From: Burkholderiales bacterium Ga0074133
GTDB lineage: Bacteria; Pseudomonadota; Gammaproteobacteria; Burkholderiales; Burkholderiaceae_C
Reading direction: 5' to 3'
DNA length: 49,561 nt
NCBI GenBank assembly: GCA_001464865.1
Contig: LNEG01000168.1
Span: 1-49,561, forward strand
This document shows, in pieces, positions 15,406 to 24,007 of the stretch. Every line of letters starts with the position of its first letter. The first letter of the stretch is position 1. The notes under the pieces are model-generated. The model was not told where the DNA came from. It made no database searches and saw only the letters and a program-made list of their open reading frames with translations. The position numbers and the translations under genes were made by a program.

Positions 15406-17517
15406 TCAGGCGGCAGCAGCCTTCGCGCTGCCCGATGTCGTCACCGGCCCTGCATGGGCCTCCACCTCCACCAGGCAGTCATAAAACGTGGGCGCCCGGC
15501 CCAGGTCGGTCAGGGCCTGGCTGGTCACCTCGTTCACGTTGGTACCGTTCAGCCCCAGCTTGCGCCACCAGATGCCCAGGCCGTTGACCACGCCCGGCCG
15601 CGCGCGGCGCGACACGGTGGCGTGGCACAGGTAGCTGCCCCGGTCGTTGAACACGCGCACCACGGCGTCGCTGGCAATGCCGCGCGCTTCGGCGTCGTCG
15701 GGGTGCATCTCCAGCACCGGGCGGCCCTCGATGTCGCGCAGGCTCTGCACGTTCACAAACGTCGAGTTCAGGAAGTTGCGCGCGGGTGGCGAGATCATGG
15801 CCAGCGGGTAGCGGGCGTCGGTGCCCGCCAGTTCGTAGTTGGGCAGGTGGTCGGGCAGGCCGTCCACGCCCTGCGCGGCCAGGCGGGCGCTGAAGAATTC
15901 GCACTTGCCGCTGGGGCTGGGAAAGTTGCCTTCGGCAAACGGTGCATCGGGCACGGCCAGCGTGGCAAAGCCCTGGCTTTCGAGCAGCGCGTAGTCCACC
16001 GCATCGCCAAAGGCCTGGCGGCACAGGGCCTCGTCGCTGTCGGCAAAACACGGCTCGGTAAAGCCCATGCGCGCGGCCAGGTCGCGAAAGATCTGCGCAT
16101 TGCTGCGCGCCTGCCCCACAGGCGCGATGGCGGGGCGGTTGAGCACCACGTCGGTATGGCCGTAGCTCAGGTGCACGTCCCAGTGCTCCAGCTGCGTGGT
16201 GGCGGGCAGGATGTAGTCTGCCCAGTCGGCCGTGTCGGTCTGGAAATGCTCCAGTACCACCGTGAACAGATCCTCGCGCGCAAAGCCCTGCACCACCTTG
16301 GCGGACTCGGGCGCCACGGCCACCGGGTTGCTGTTGTAGACCACGATGGCCTCTACCCGGGGGCCGAACGCGGGCGATGACTCGCGCAGCAGGTCGTCGC
16401 CAATGGTGGACATGTTGATGGTGCGCGGCGTCCTGGCGGGCATCAGGTCGGGCCGCTGCAGCACGGCGCGCTGCGCCGGAAACTGCCCCGAGCTGGACAG
16501 CAGCACGCCGCCCGCGCGGTGCCGCCACGCGCCGGTCAGCGCGGGCAGGCAGGCCACGGCGCGCACGGCATTGCCGCCGCCGCGCACGCGCTGCATGCCG
16601 TAGTTCAGGCGGATGGCGGCGGGCTTCGTTGTGCCGTAGTCCTGGGCCAGCTGGCGAATCTGCTCTACCGGAATGCCGCACACCTCGGCCGCGCGCTCGG
16701 GCGGCCATTGCAGGGCGCGTTCGCGCAGCTGCTCCCAGCCCAGCGTGTGGCGGGCGATGTAGTCGTGGTCCAGCCAGTCATGGGCAATCAGCTCGTGCAT
16801 CAGTGCCAGGGCCAGCGCGGCATCGGTGCCGGGCCGCAGCGCGATGTGCTCGTGGCACTTGTCGGCCGTTTCGCTTTTGCGCGGGTCGATGCAGACCAGC
16901 CTGGCCCCGTCGCGCTTGGCCTGCTGGGCAAAGCGCCAGAAGTGCAGGTTGCTGCCGATCGAGTTGCTGCCCCAGATGATGATGAGCTTCGATTCGGCGA
17001 AGAACTCGACCTTCATGCCCACTTTGCCGCCCAGGGTCTGCACCAGGGCCTCGGCCCCGGCCGACGCGCAGATGGTGCGGTCCAGCTGCGATGCGCCCAG
17101 CGCGTGAAAGAAGCGCCGGTCCATGCTTTCGCCCTGCACCATGCCCATGGTGCCGGCGTAGCTGTAGGGCAGGATGGCCTCGGGGGCGCGCTGCGCGATG
17201 GCCGACAGGCGCGCGGCGATGTCGCCCAAGGCCTCGTCCCAGCTCACGGGCACAAACTGCCCGCGGCCCTTGGGGCCGCTGCGCTTGAGGGGGGTGAGGA
17301 TGCGTTCGGGGTGGTAGGTGCGCTCGGTGTACTTGCTCACCTTGGCGCACAGCACGCCGCCGGTGTGCAGGTGGTCCGGATTGCCCTGCACGCGGGTGGC
17401 CACGCCGTTGTCCACGGTGGTGATCAGGGCGCAGGTATCGGGGCAGTCGTGGGGGCAGGCGCCGCGCACACTTTTGCTTACAACCGGGGCGTGAGTTACT
17501 ACAGAAGTCGCAGTCAT
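15406..17517 (-). CDS. Molybdopterin-dependent oxidoreductase (DMSO reductase/formate dehydrogenase family)
   Basis: 703-residue catalytic subunit with an N-terminal 4Fe-4S motif C21-x3-C25-x3-C29-x27-C57 (CPHDCPDTC ... GVLCAK) followed by bis-MGD binding domains. RTICASAGAEAL around Cys150 aligns by position with the Mo-ligand Cys/Sec segment of formate dehydrogenases. There is no Tat or Sec signal, so it is probably cytoplasmic. No small or membrane subunit is adjacent, as in single-subunit BisC-like or formate-dehydrogenase-like enzymes. ATG 17517 is chosen; a TTG at 17574 would add 19 residues. Divergent from a substrate-binding protein gene. Substrate unknown. Confidence 0.9.
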   Translation of the reverse strand: MTATSVVTHAPVVSKSVRGACPHDCPDTCALITTVDNGVATRVQGNPDHLHTGGVLCAKVSKYTERTYHPERILTPLKRSGPKGRGQFVPVSWDEALGDIAARLSAIAQRAPEAILPYSYAGTMGMVQGESMDRRFFHALGASQLDRTICASAGAEALVQTLGGKVGMKVEFFAESKLIIIWGSNSIGSNLHFWRFAQQAKRDGARLVCIDPRKSETADKCHEHIALRPGTDAALALALMHELIAHDWLDHDYIARHTLGWEQLRERALQWPPERAAEVCGIPVEQIRQLAQDYGTTKPAAIRLNYGMQRVRGGGNAVRAVACLPALTGAWRHRAGGVLLSSSGQFPAQRAVLQRPDLMPARTPRTINMSTIGDDLLRESSPAFGPRVEAIVVYNSNPVAVAPESAKVVQGFAREDLFTVVLEHFQTDTADWADYILPATTQLEHWDVHLSYGHTDVVLNRPAIAPVGQARSNAQIFRDLAARMGFTEPCFADSDEALCRQAFGDAVDYALLESQGFATLAVPDAPFAEGNFPSPSGKCEFFSARLAAQGVDGLPDHLPNYELAGTDARYPLAMISPPARNFLNSTFVNVQSLRDIEGRPVLEMHPDDAEARGIASDAVVRVFNDRGSYLCHATVSRRARPGVVNGLGIWWRKLGLNGTNVNEVTSQALTDLGRAPTFYDCLVEVEAHAGPVTTSGSAKAAAA

Positions 17518-17653
17518 TTGCAAGTGGGGATCGTTAAACTTCGTCGACAGTGACACACCTGCATACACAGGCAACGTCCAGATAAGAGCCCGCCAGCAGG
17601 CGGCGCGAGTGGCTCGGCCCTCAACTGTTCAAGCATTCACCGGGGATTTCACC
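17518..17653. promoter_or_regulatory. Divergent intergenic region
   Basis: 136 bases between the divergent starts of the molybdoenzyme and the substrate-binding protein gene. Promoters for both must lie here or overlap the gene ends; no recognisable operator was found. Confidence 0.4.
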
Positions 17654-18802
17654 ATGAACAAGACGCTATTGGGACGCAGGGAGTTTTCGGTAGGTCTGGG
17701 CGCGGCAGCGCTGGGCGGTTTCCACCTGGCCCATGCCCAGTCCGAAGGCCGCATCGTGCTCGGCCAGTCGGCCCCGTTCACCGGCCCGGCCGCGCAGCTG
17801 GGCATCCAGTTCAACCTGGGCGCCAAACTGTATTTCGACCAGCTCAACGCCCAGGGCGGCGTGGGCAAGCGCACCATCGAAATCCGCACCATGGACGACG
17901 GGTATGAACCCGACCGCTGCGCCGAGAACACCCGCAAACTCATTGCCGACGATGTGTTTGCGCTGTTCGGCTACATCGGTACGCCCACCAGCCTGGCCGC
18001 CATGCCCATCTTCACCAAGGAGAAGGTGCCGTTTTTTGGCCCGTTCACCGGTGCCGAGGCCTTGCGCCAGCCCTTCAACCGCCTGATCTTCCACGTGCGG
18101 GCTTCGTACTTCGACGAAACCGCGCTCATCGTGCGCCAGCTCACCAACCTGGGCCTCAAGAAGATCGCGGTGTTCTACCAGAACGATGCCTATGGCAAGA
18201 CCGGGCTGGATGGCGTGACCCGTGCCCTGGCTGAACTCAAGCTGGCGCCTGTGGCCACCGCCACGGTGGAGCGCAACTCGGTGGACGTGAAAGCCGCCAC
18301 CGAAAAGCTGGTGGCTGCCGCGCCCGACGCCGTGGTGCAGATTGCGGCCTACGGCGGCGCTGCGGCCTTTGTGCGGTCTGCCCGCAAGGCGGGCTTTGGC
18401 GGTACGTTCTACAACGTCTCGTTCGTCGGTACGCAAGCCCTGGCCGACGAGCTGGGCAAGGACGGGGCCGGTGTGGTGGTGTCGCAGGTGGTGCCCTCGC
18501 CCTACCAGCCCTCGCGCCAGATCACGCGCGAGTTTCTCGACGCCATCAAGAAGGGCGGCGACAAGGTGCAGGCCAACTACTCCAGCCTGGAGGGTTTCCT
18601 GGCCGCGCGCATCTTCACCGAAGGGCTGCGCCAGGCGCAGGGCAACGGCAAGATCACGCGCGAGAGCCTCATCACGGGCCTGGAAGGGCTGGGCTCGCAA
18701 ATGATCTCGGGCTACCCCGTCACCTACGGGCCCAATGACCACTCGGCATCCACGTTTGTGGAGATGTCGATGCTCACCGGCGACGGCCGCGTAAGAACCT
18801 GA
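17654..18802 (+). CDS. ABC transporter substrate-binding protein (branched-chain amino acid/Leu-binding type)
   Basis: 382-residue periplasmic binding protein of the Peripla_BP_6 class. The leader MNKTLLGRREFSVGLG has a twin-arginine-like RREF followed by a hydrophobic stretch, with cleavage expected after HAQ near residue 29. Mature motifs include GQSAPFTGPAAQLG at the ligand cleft and DDGYEPDRCAENTRKLI. No permease or ATPase genes lie nearby, so it works with a transporter elsewhere or as an orphan sensor-type binder. ATG 17654 places the signal at the N-terminus. Confidence 0.92.
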   Translation: MNKTLLGRREFSVGLGAAALGGFHLAHAQSEGRIVLGQSAPFTGPAAQLGIQFNLGAKLYFDQLNAQGGVGKRTIEIRTMDDGYEPDRCAENTRKLIADDVFALFGYIGTPTSLAAMPIFTKEKVPFFGPFTGAEALRQPFNRLIFHVRASYFDETALIVRQLTNLGLKKIAVFYQNDAYGKTGLDGVTRALAELKLAPVATATVERNSVDVKAATEKLVAAAPDAVVQIAAYGGAAAFVRSARKAGFGGTFYNVSFVGTQALADELGKDGAGVVVSQVVPSPYQPSRQITREFLDAIKKGGDKVQANYSSLEGFLAARIFTEGLRQAQGNGKITRESLITGLEGLGSQMISGYPVTYGPNDHSASTFVEMSMLTGDGRVRT

Positions 18803-18805
18803 TTT

Positions 18806-18841
18806 CCCCCTGAGCCGCTGCGCGTCTTCCCCCTGGGGGGG
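18806..18841. repeat. Dispersed GC-rich hairpin repeat, copy B
   Basis: CCCCCTGAGCCGCTGCGCGT followed by CTTCCCCCTGGGGGGG is the reverse-orientation counterpart of copy A at 6356-6391. It begins 4 bases after the substrate-binding protein stop and lies before the convergent argE-like gene, so it probably works as a terminator. Confidence 0.6.
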
Positions 18842-18947
18842 TACGCCACCGCTGGCCTGGCACAGCCAGTTCCACGGTGGCACTGGCCTGGGCCGCGCCA
18901 GGTGCGAACGCGGCGCGTGTTTTTGCAGGCTGTTGGGCGTTTGCGGC

Positions 18948-20117
18948 TCAGTCGATGGAGGTGGTGCGCGCCAGCCCCTGCATGAAGGCCTCGCAGCGCG
19001 CCAGCTGCGCCAAGCTTACATATTCGTCCGGCTGGTGCGCCTGCTGGATGCTGCCAGGCCCGCACACCACGGTAGAGATGCCGGCGTTCTTGAACAGGCC
19101 TGCCTCGGTGCCAAACGCCACCAGGGTGGTGCGCTCCTCGCCCGCCAGCTGCTGGGCCAGGCGCGTCACGGCGTCGTCCTTGCTGCCCAGAAAACTCGGG
19201 ATCTCGCAGATGGTGGAAAAGTCAAAACCTGCCGCAGGCGCCACGGCTTTCATGCGCGGCTCCAGCGAGCGCGCATAGGCCACCACATCGGCCTGCATCT
19301 GCGCGGCATTGGCCGTGGGCAGGTCGCGAAACTCGTAGCGGAACTCGGCATCGCGCGGCACCACGTTGTCGGCAATGCCGCCGTGGAACTGGCCCACGCT
19401 GGTGGTCGAAAACGGCACGTCAAAGCCCTCGAAGCGTGGCTCGTTCTTCTCAAAGTCTTCCCCCATGTCGCGCAGCCGCCCCACCACGCGCGCCGCCATC
19501 TCGATGGCATTGACCGAGTGCGGCGTGAGGGACGAATGCGCCTCTTTGCCGCGCACGCAGCACTTGTAGCGGTACACGCCCTTGTGGGCAATCGCCGGGA
19601 TCATGCTGGTGGGCTCGCCCACGATGCAGGCCAGCGGCCGGATGCTGGCATCGCGCAGGTCGGCGATCAGCTCCTTCACGCCAAAGCAGCCCACCTCTTC
19701 GTCGTAACTGAATGCGAAGTGCACGGCAAACGGTGCGTCGCTGTTCAGGAACTGCTCGGCATGCGATACGGCGATGCCGATGAAGGCCTTCATGTCGGCA
19801 CTGCCGCGGCCGTACAGGCTCGGGCCCTCGGGGCCGTTTTGCACGATGCCGCTCAGTGGGTCCATGCTCCATTCCTGTCCGTCCCACGGGACGGTGTCGG
19901 TGTGGCCCGACAGGATGATGCCGGCCGGTTTGCCTTCGCCCAGCGTGGCAAACAGGTTGGCCTTGGTCTTGTCTTCGTTGTAGGTCAGCCGGCTCTTCAC
20001 ACCCAGCCCGGCAAGGTGGTCGCGGATGAAGTGGATCAGCGCCAGGTTGGAGTGGTGGCTGACGGTGTTCATGCGCACCAGGGTCTGCGCAAAGTCGAGG
20101 GCTTGGGGAGAGATCAT
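18948..20117 (-). CDS. argE: Acetylornithine deacetylase (ArgE, M20 family)
   Basis: 389-residue zinc hydrolase that removes the acetyl group from N-acetylornithine in arginine synthesis. M20 metal motifs occur in order: LSGHTDTVPW near residue 68, GRGSADMKAF near 105, and DEEVGCFG with the catalytic Glu near 140. ATG 20117 is preferred over an upstream start at 20192 because MISPQALDFAQTLVRMNTVS is the usual N-terminus. It diverges from a second M20 enzyme with 80 bases between starts. Other M20A deacetylases are possible, so the arginine role is a strong guess. Confidence 0.88.
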   Translation of the reverse strand: MISPQALDFAQTLVRMNTVSHHSNLALIHFIRDHLAGLGVKSRLTYNEDKTKANLFATLGEGKPAGIILSGHTDTVPWDGQEWSMDPLSGIVQNGPEGPSLYGRGSADMKAFIGIAVSHAEQFLNSDAPFAVHFAFSYDEEVGCFGVKELIADLRDASIRPLACIVGEPTSMIPAIAHKGVYRYKCCVRGKEAHSSLTPHSVNAIEMAARVVGRLRDMGEDFEKNEPRFEGFDVPFSTTSVGQFHGGIADNVVPRDAEFRYEFRDLPTANAAQMQADVVAYARSLEPRMKAVAPAAGFDFSTICEIPSFLGSKDDAVTRLAQQLAGEERTTLVAFGTEAGLFKNAGISTVVCGPGSIQQAHQPDEYVSLAQLARCEAFMQGLARTTSID

Positions 20118-20197
20118 GGGGCGCTGGCTGGTGATTAACCCGGACTGACAGAAAGCAGTCACTCGGGCTAGACTGTGTGATCGTAAGGACACATATC

Positions 20198-21409
20198 ATG
20201 AACGTTATCGACTCGATCGTCACCCAGGCGGCCAGTATTGCAGCGGTGCGCCGGGACATTCACGCCCACCCCGAACTGTGTTTTGAAGAAGTGCGCACCG
20301 CCGACGTGGTGGCGCAAAAGCTCACCGAGTGGGGCATTCCCATTCACCGCGGCATGGGCACGACCGGTGTCGTGGGCATCGTGAAGGGGCGTGACGGCGG
20401 CGCCTGCGGCCGCGGCATCGGCCTGCGGGCCGACATGGACGCCCTGCCCATGCAGGAGTTCAACACCTTCGCGCATGCCAGCGTCCACAAGGGCAAGATG
20501 CACGCCTGCGGCCACGACGGCCATGTGGCCATGCTGCTGGCGGCGGCGCAGCACTTTGCCAGGCACCGCAACTTTGATGGCACGGTTTACCTGATCTTCC
20601 AGCCCGCTGAAGAAGGCGGCGGCGGTGCCCGCGTGATGATCGAGGACGGCCTGTTCGAGCAGTTCCCCATGCAGGCCGTGTACGGCATGCACAACTGGCC
20701 CGGCATGCCCGTGGGCACCTTTGCGGTGAGCCCTGGCCCTGTGATGGCTTCGACCAGCGAATTCAAGATCACCCTGCGCGGCAAGGGCGGCCATGCAGCC
20801 CTGCCGCACACCGGCATCGACCCGGTGCCGATTGCCTGCCAGATGGTGCAGACCTTCCAGACCATCATCAGCCGCAACAAGAAGCCGGTGGATGCGGGCG
20901 TGATCTCGGTCACCATGATCCATGCGGGCGAAGCCACCAATGTCGTGCCCGACAGCGTGGAGCTGCAGGGCACGGTGCGCACCTTCACGGTAGAGGTGCT
21001 CGACATGATCGAAAAGCGCATGCGCCAGGTGGCCGAGCACACCTGCGCCGCGCATGACGCCACCTGCGAATTCGAGTTCGTGCGCAACTACCCGCCCACC
21101 ATCAACACGGCGCCAGAGGCCGACTTCGCCCGCAAGGTGATGGCCGGCATTGTGGGTGACGAGCGCGTGCTGGCCCAGGAGCCCACCATGGGCGCCGAAG
21201 ACTTTGCCTACATGCTGCAGGCCAAGCCCGGCGCCTATTGCTTCATCGCCAACGGTGACGGCGATCACCGCGAGATGGGCCATGGCGGCGGCCCCTGCAT
21301 GCTGCACAACCCCAGCTACGACTTCAACGACGACCTGATCCCGCTGGGCGCCACCTACTGGGTCAAGCTGGCCGAGGAGTGGCTGGCCCAGCCCACGCGC
21401 GCGGTCTGA
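20198..21409 (+). CDS. M20 family amidohydrolase (hippurate hydrolase/aminoacylase-like)
   Basis: 403-residue M20D zinc amidohydrolase. RRDIHAHPELCFEE is the family N-terminus, followed by GLRADMDALPMQE, HACGHDGHVAMLL and FQPAEEGGGGARVMI, which carry the metal-binding Cys, His and Glu. A late TMGAEDFAYML matches. Likely cleaves N-acyl amino acids or amino acid amides in the cytoplasm. ATG 20198 has AAGGAC 8 bases upstream. A rho-independent terminator follows at 21435. Confidence 0.94.
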   Translation: MNVIDSIVTQAASIAAVRRDIHAHPELCFEEVRTADVVAQKLTEWGIPIHRGMGTTGVVGIVKGRDGGACGRGIGLRADMDALPMQEFNTFAHASVHKGKMHACGHDGHVAMLLAAAQHFARHRNFDGTVYLIFQPAEEGGGGARVMIEDGLFEQFPMQAVYGMHNWPGMPVGTFAVSPGPVMASTSEFKITLRGKGGHAALPHTGIDPVPIACQMVQTFQTIISRNKKPVDAGVISVTMIHAGEATNVVPDSVELQGTVRTFTVEVLDMIEKRMRQVAEHTCAAHDATCEFEFVRNYPPTINTAPEADFARKVMAGIVGDERVLAQEPTMGAEDFAYMLQAKPGAYCFIANGDGDHREMGHGGGPCMLHNPSYDFNDDLIPLGATYWVKLAEEWLAQPTRAV

Positions 21410-21434
21410 GGCCCGTCTCGACTGCTGCACAGGG

Positions 21435-21466
21435 CCCGGGCCACCATGCCCGGGTTTTGCGTTTTT
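21435..21466 (+). terminator. Rho-independent terminator
   Basis: CCCGGGC-caccat-GCCCGGG followed by TTTT, GC and TTTTTT, 25 bases after the amidohydrolase stop. The stem is perfect over 7 base pairs. Confidence 0.8.
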
Positions 21467-21491
21467 TCTGACCCCTTGCGAAAGCCCCTCC

Positions 21492-22589
21492 ATGATCGGT
21501 ATCCCCCAAGCCTTCTCGCCCAGCTACGCCCGCGCGCGCACGCAGTTCCTGGAGGCGGCTGCCACCGCCGGCCTGCCCATCGAGTCGCACGCGCACCCGC
21601 TCAAGGGTCGCGATGGCGAGGACCTGGCCATGGACGTGGTGCGCGACGGCCCGGCCGATGCCGAGCGGCTGCTCATCGTCAGCAGTGCGTGCCACGGGGT
21701 CGAGGGCTACTGCGGCAGCGGCGTGCAGGTGTTTGCGCTGCACGATGACGAATGGCGCGCCAGGGCCCGCGCAGCCAACGTGGTGGTGCTGTACATCCAT
21801 GCGCTCAATCCCTACGGCTTTTCGCACCTGCGCCGGTTCACGCACGAGAACGTGGACCTCAACCGCAACTTCCAGGACTTCTCGAAACCCCTGCCCGCCA
21901 ACGATGCCTATCGCGAGGTGCACCCGCTGCTGCTGCCCGAGCAGTGGCCGCCGGGCGCCGACAACGTAGCCGCCGTGCATCAGTACATCGCCACCCGTGG
22001 CGAGGCCGCCTGGCAGGCTGCCATCTCGCGCGGCCAGCATGAGTTTGCCGACGGCCTTTTCTTTGGTGGCACCGAACCCACCTGGAGCAACCGCACGCTG
22101 CGCCAGGTGCTGCGCCAGCACGGCGCAAGCGCTGCGCGCATTGCCTGGATCGACCTGCATACCGGCCTGGGCCCCAGCGGCCACGGCGAGCGCATCTATG
22201 CCGGCAACGACGACGCCGTGGCCGTGGCCCGCGCACGCGCCTGGTGGGACGGCGGGGGCGCCACGCCGGTCACGTCGATCTATGACGGCTCGTCCACCTC
22301 GGCCTTCCTTACCGGGCTGATGTGGAATTCGGTGTACGAGGAATGCCCGCAGGCCGAGTACACCGGCATTGCCATGGAATACGGCACCGTGCCGGTGCTG
22401 CAGGTGATGGACGCCATCCGCGCCGAGCAGTGGCTCAACCTGCACCCCGAGGCACCCGCGGAGCAGGCCGCGCAGATCAAGGCCCAGATGCTGGCAGCCT
22501 TCTACACCGACACCGACGCCTGGAAGGGCCAGATCGTTTCGCAGGCGCGGCAGTCGATGTTCCAGGCCGTGGACGGACTGGCAGCCTGA
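21492..22589 (+). CDS. M14 family metallopeptidase-like protein (DUF2817)
   Basis: 365-residue protein of the DUF2817 branch of M14-like carboxypeptidases. SSACHGVEGYCGSG (His and Glu three apart, near residue 68), HENVDLNRNF near residue 118 and DLHTGLGPSG near residue 223 form the expected zinc site and substrate Arg/Asn region. No signal peptide, so likely cytosolic. It follows the M20 amidohydrolase beyond a terminator, so it probably has its own promoter. Both neighbours cleave amino acid conjugates, suggesting peptide or acyl-amino-acid use. Confidence 0.88.
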   Translation: MIGIPQAFSPSYARARTQFLEAAATAGLPIESHAHPLKGRDGEDLAMDVVRDGPADAERLLIVSSACHGVEGYCGSGVQVFALHDDEWRARARAANVVVLYIHALNPYGFSHLRRFTHENVDLNRNFQDFSKPLPANDAYREVHPLLLPEQWPPGADNVAAVHQYIATRGEAAWQAAISRGQHEFADGLFFGGTEPTWSNRTLRQVLRQHGASAARIAWIDLHTGLGPSGHGERIYAGNDDAVAVARARAWWDGGGATPVTSIYDGSSTSAFLTGLMWNSVYEECPQAEYTGIAMEYGTVPVLQVMDAIRAEQWLNLHPEAPAEQAAQIKAQMLAAFYTDTDAWKGQIVSQARQSMFQAVDGLAA

Positions 22590-22620
22590 TTTTGGACTCC
22601 AGTGGCTCCAGGTGCAGGTT

Positions 22621-22660
22621 TTATTTGCCTGTAATGCTATAAAAATAGGAGCTTCTGTGC
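22621..22660. repeat. Dispersed GCTAT/ATAGC-type intergenic repeat, copy 3
   Basis: TTATTTGCCTGTAATGCTAT followed by AAAAATAGGAGCTTCTGTGC. Its reverse complement shares 20 of 25 bases with the copy inside the coding sequence at 32199-32235 (GCTCCTnTTTTnATAGCAnTA core). Confidence 0.6.
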
Positions 22661-22744
22661 TGGGGCAGTGCGGTTGGTCTGGGTTGAGGGGGCGGGGTTG
22701 CCACCCTGTGACGGCTACCCTCGTCCCCAAAACCAGGAGACACC

Positions 22745-22792
22745 ATGACCGCTGACCCTCTGCACGATGCGGGGCGAAACGCATGCCGATGA
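22745..22792 (+). CDS. Putative 15-residue leader peptide upstream of LuxR regulator
   Basis: ATG 22745 has a strong AGGAGA four bases upstream and opens a 15-codon frame ending in TGA at 22790-22792. That TGA overlaps an ATG of the downstream regulator as ATGA (22789-22792), a typical translational-coupling arrangement. The regulator itself has no comparable ribosome binding site. The peptide (begins MTADPLHDAG) shows no homology I know. It may be a coupling leader, or mark an old start separated by a frameshift. Confidence 0.5.
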   Translation: MTADPLHDAGRNACR

Positions 22793-23823
22793 GCCAGCTC
22801 TCTGCCAGAGAGGAGGGGCCAGGAAGGCAGCCGCTTGCGCTGCGGACAGACCCTTTGCGCGCGTTGAGTCGCAGCCTGCTCAGGCTGTCGGAGCAAGCCC
22901 AGCAGGTGGCCCCGCAGGACCTGCTGCGCCAGGCCATGCAGACCCTGCAGGGCCTGGTGCCTTTTGACTCCGCCTGGTGGGGCGAGGTCTCGGCGGGCGA
23001 TGTGCAGGTGGCCCCCCGCAACTGGCTGCACGGCAGCATTGGACTCAGTCGCAGTTTCGCCGAGGAGTGGAATGCGCTGGCGGCGGTGGACCTGTTCGGG
23101 CAACAGTCCATGCGGCAGCTGGGGGTGGTGATCCGGGAGCGCGATGTGGTGGGCCCGTTGCCCGAGCATCCCCAGGTGGCAGCCTTCAGCCAGCGCCACG
23201 GCCTGCACCACTGCATGGCCCTCACAGCCGAGCTGCCCCACAGCGGGCTGATGTTTTTTGTGTCCATCTATCGCCCGCCGACCCGGCCGGAATTCTCGGA
23301 TGGGGCAACCGTGCTGTTCGGCGAGTTCGTCCTGCACCTGCTGCAACAGTGGCATCACCGGCTGCAGCGCCTGCAGCGCCTGCAGAGCGACACGCCTGGC
23401 CGCCCCTGGGACAGCTTCGCTCTGGCGCGGCCGTCGGGCGAGTTGCTGTTTGCCGGCCTGCGCATCAGCCTGGCGCTGGGCGAGGCCTGCCCGGGCTGGA
23501 ATGGCACCCACCTGCCGGAGGTGGTGGCGCAGGCGCTGGTGGGCGCCCCCTGCACCCTGCCGGTGGGCAAGGCCTGCCGCCTGCGGCTGGAACCCTGCGG
23601 ACCGCTGGTGGCCGTGAGCCTGGCGTCGCGCCAGCACAAGCAAGCCCTGGCGCCGCGCGAGCTGAGCGCCGCCATGCTGTACGCCCAGGGGCGCTCACAC
23701 AAGGACATCGCGGCCACGCTGGGCCTCACGCCCGCGACGGTGCGCACCTACCTGCGCACGGCCTATGCCGCGCTGGGTGTGAGCAACAAACTGGAGCTGG
23801 TGGCCGCGCTGCGCCACGCCTAG
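22783..23823 (+). CDS. LuxR family transcriptional regulator
   Basis: 346-residue regulator. The C-terminal helix-turn-helix (about residues 285-345: LAPRELSAAMLYAQGRSHKDIAATLGLTPATVRTYL in part) is LuxR/FixJ-like, with ATVRTYLRTAYAALGVSNK as the recognition region. The N-terminal 270 residues give no recognised receiver, PAS or autoinducer domain. ATG 22783 or ATG 22789 are possible starts; both overlap the leader ORF. It lies 184 bases upstream of the tannase-like gene on the same strand and probably controls it. Confidence 0.85.
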   Translation: MPMSQLSAREEGPGRQPLALRTDPLRALSRSLLRLSEQAQQVAPQDLLRQAMQTLQGLVPFDSAWWGEVSAGDVQVAPRNWLHGSIGLSRSFAEEWNALAAVDLFGQQSMRQLGVVIRERDVVGPLPEHPQVAAFSQRHGLHHCMALTAELPHSGLMFFVSIYRPPTRPEFSDGATVLFGEFVLHLLQQWHHRLQRLQRLQSDTPGRPWDSFALARPSGELLFAGLRISLALGEACPGWNGTHLPEVVAQALVGAPCTLPVGKACRLRLEPCGPLVAVSLASRQHKQALAPRELSAAMLYAQGRSHKDIAATLGLTPATVRTYLRTAYAALGVSNKLELVAALRHA

Positions 23824-23877
23824 TGAGCGGTTGCGGGTGCCGGGCGCGCGTTGGCGGGGCTCGGTAGTTTCCCGCTC

Positions 23878-23895
23878 CCTCTGCATTTGCAGAGG
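23878..23895. promoter_or_regulatory. Perfect 8+8 palindrome, candidate LuxR-type operator
   Basis: CCTCTGCA-TT-TGCAGAGG lies 112 bases upstream of the tannase-like start and 54 bases after the LuxR regulator stop. Size and symmetry fit a dimeric LuxR-type site. There is no U tract, so it is less likely a terminator. Confidence 0.5.
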
Positions 23896-24007
23896 CTGCA
23901 ACAGCGCCGCCTTTTCCTATCGTCCGCACCGGAGTCCAGACACCGGTGCCGGCCACGCTGCCACCTGGCTGGGCTCCTGAAAAACCGTCATAACAGGAGG
24001 CCCTTGC

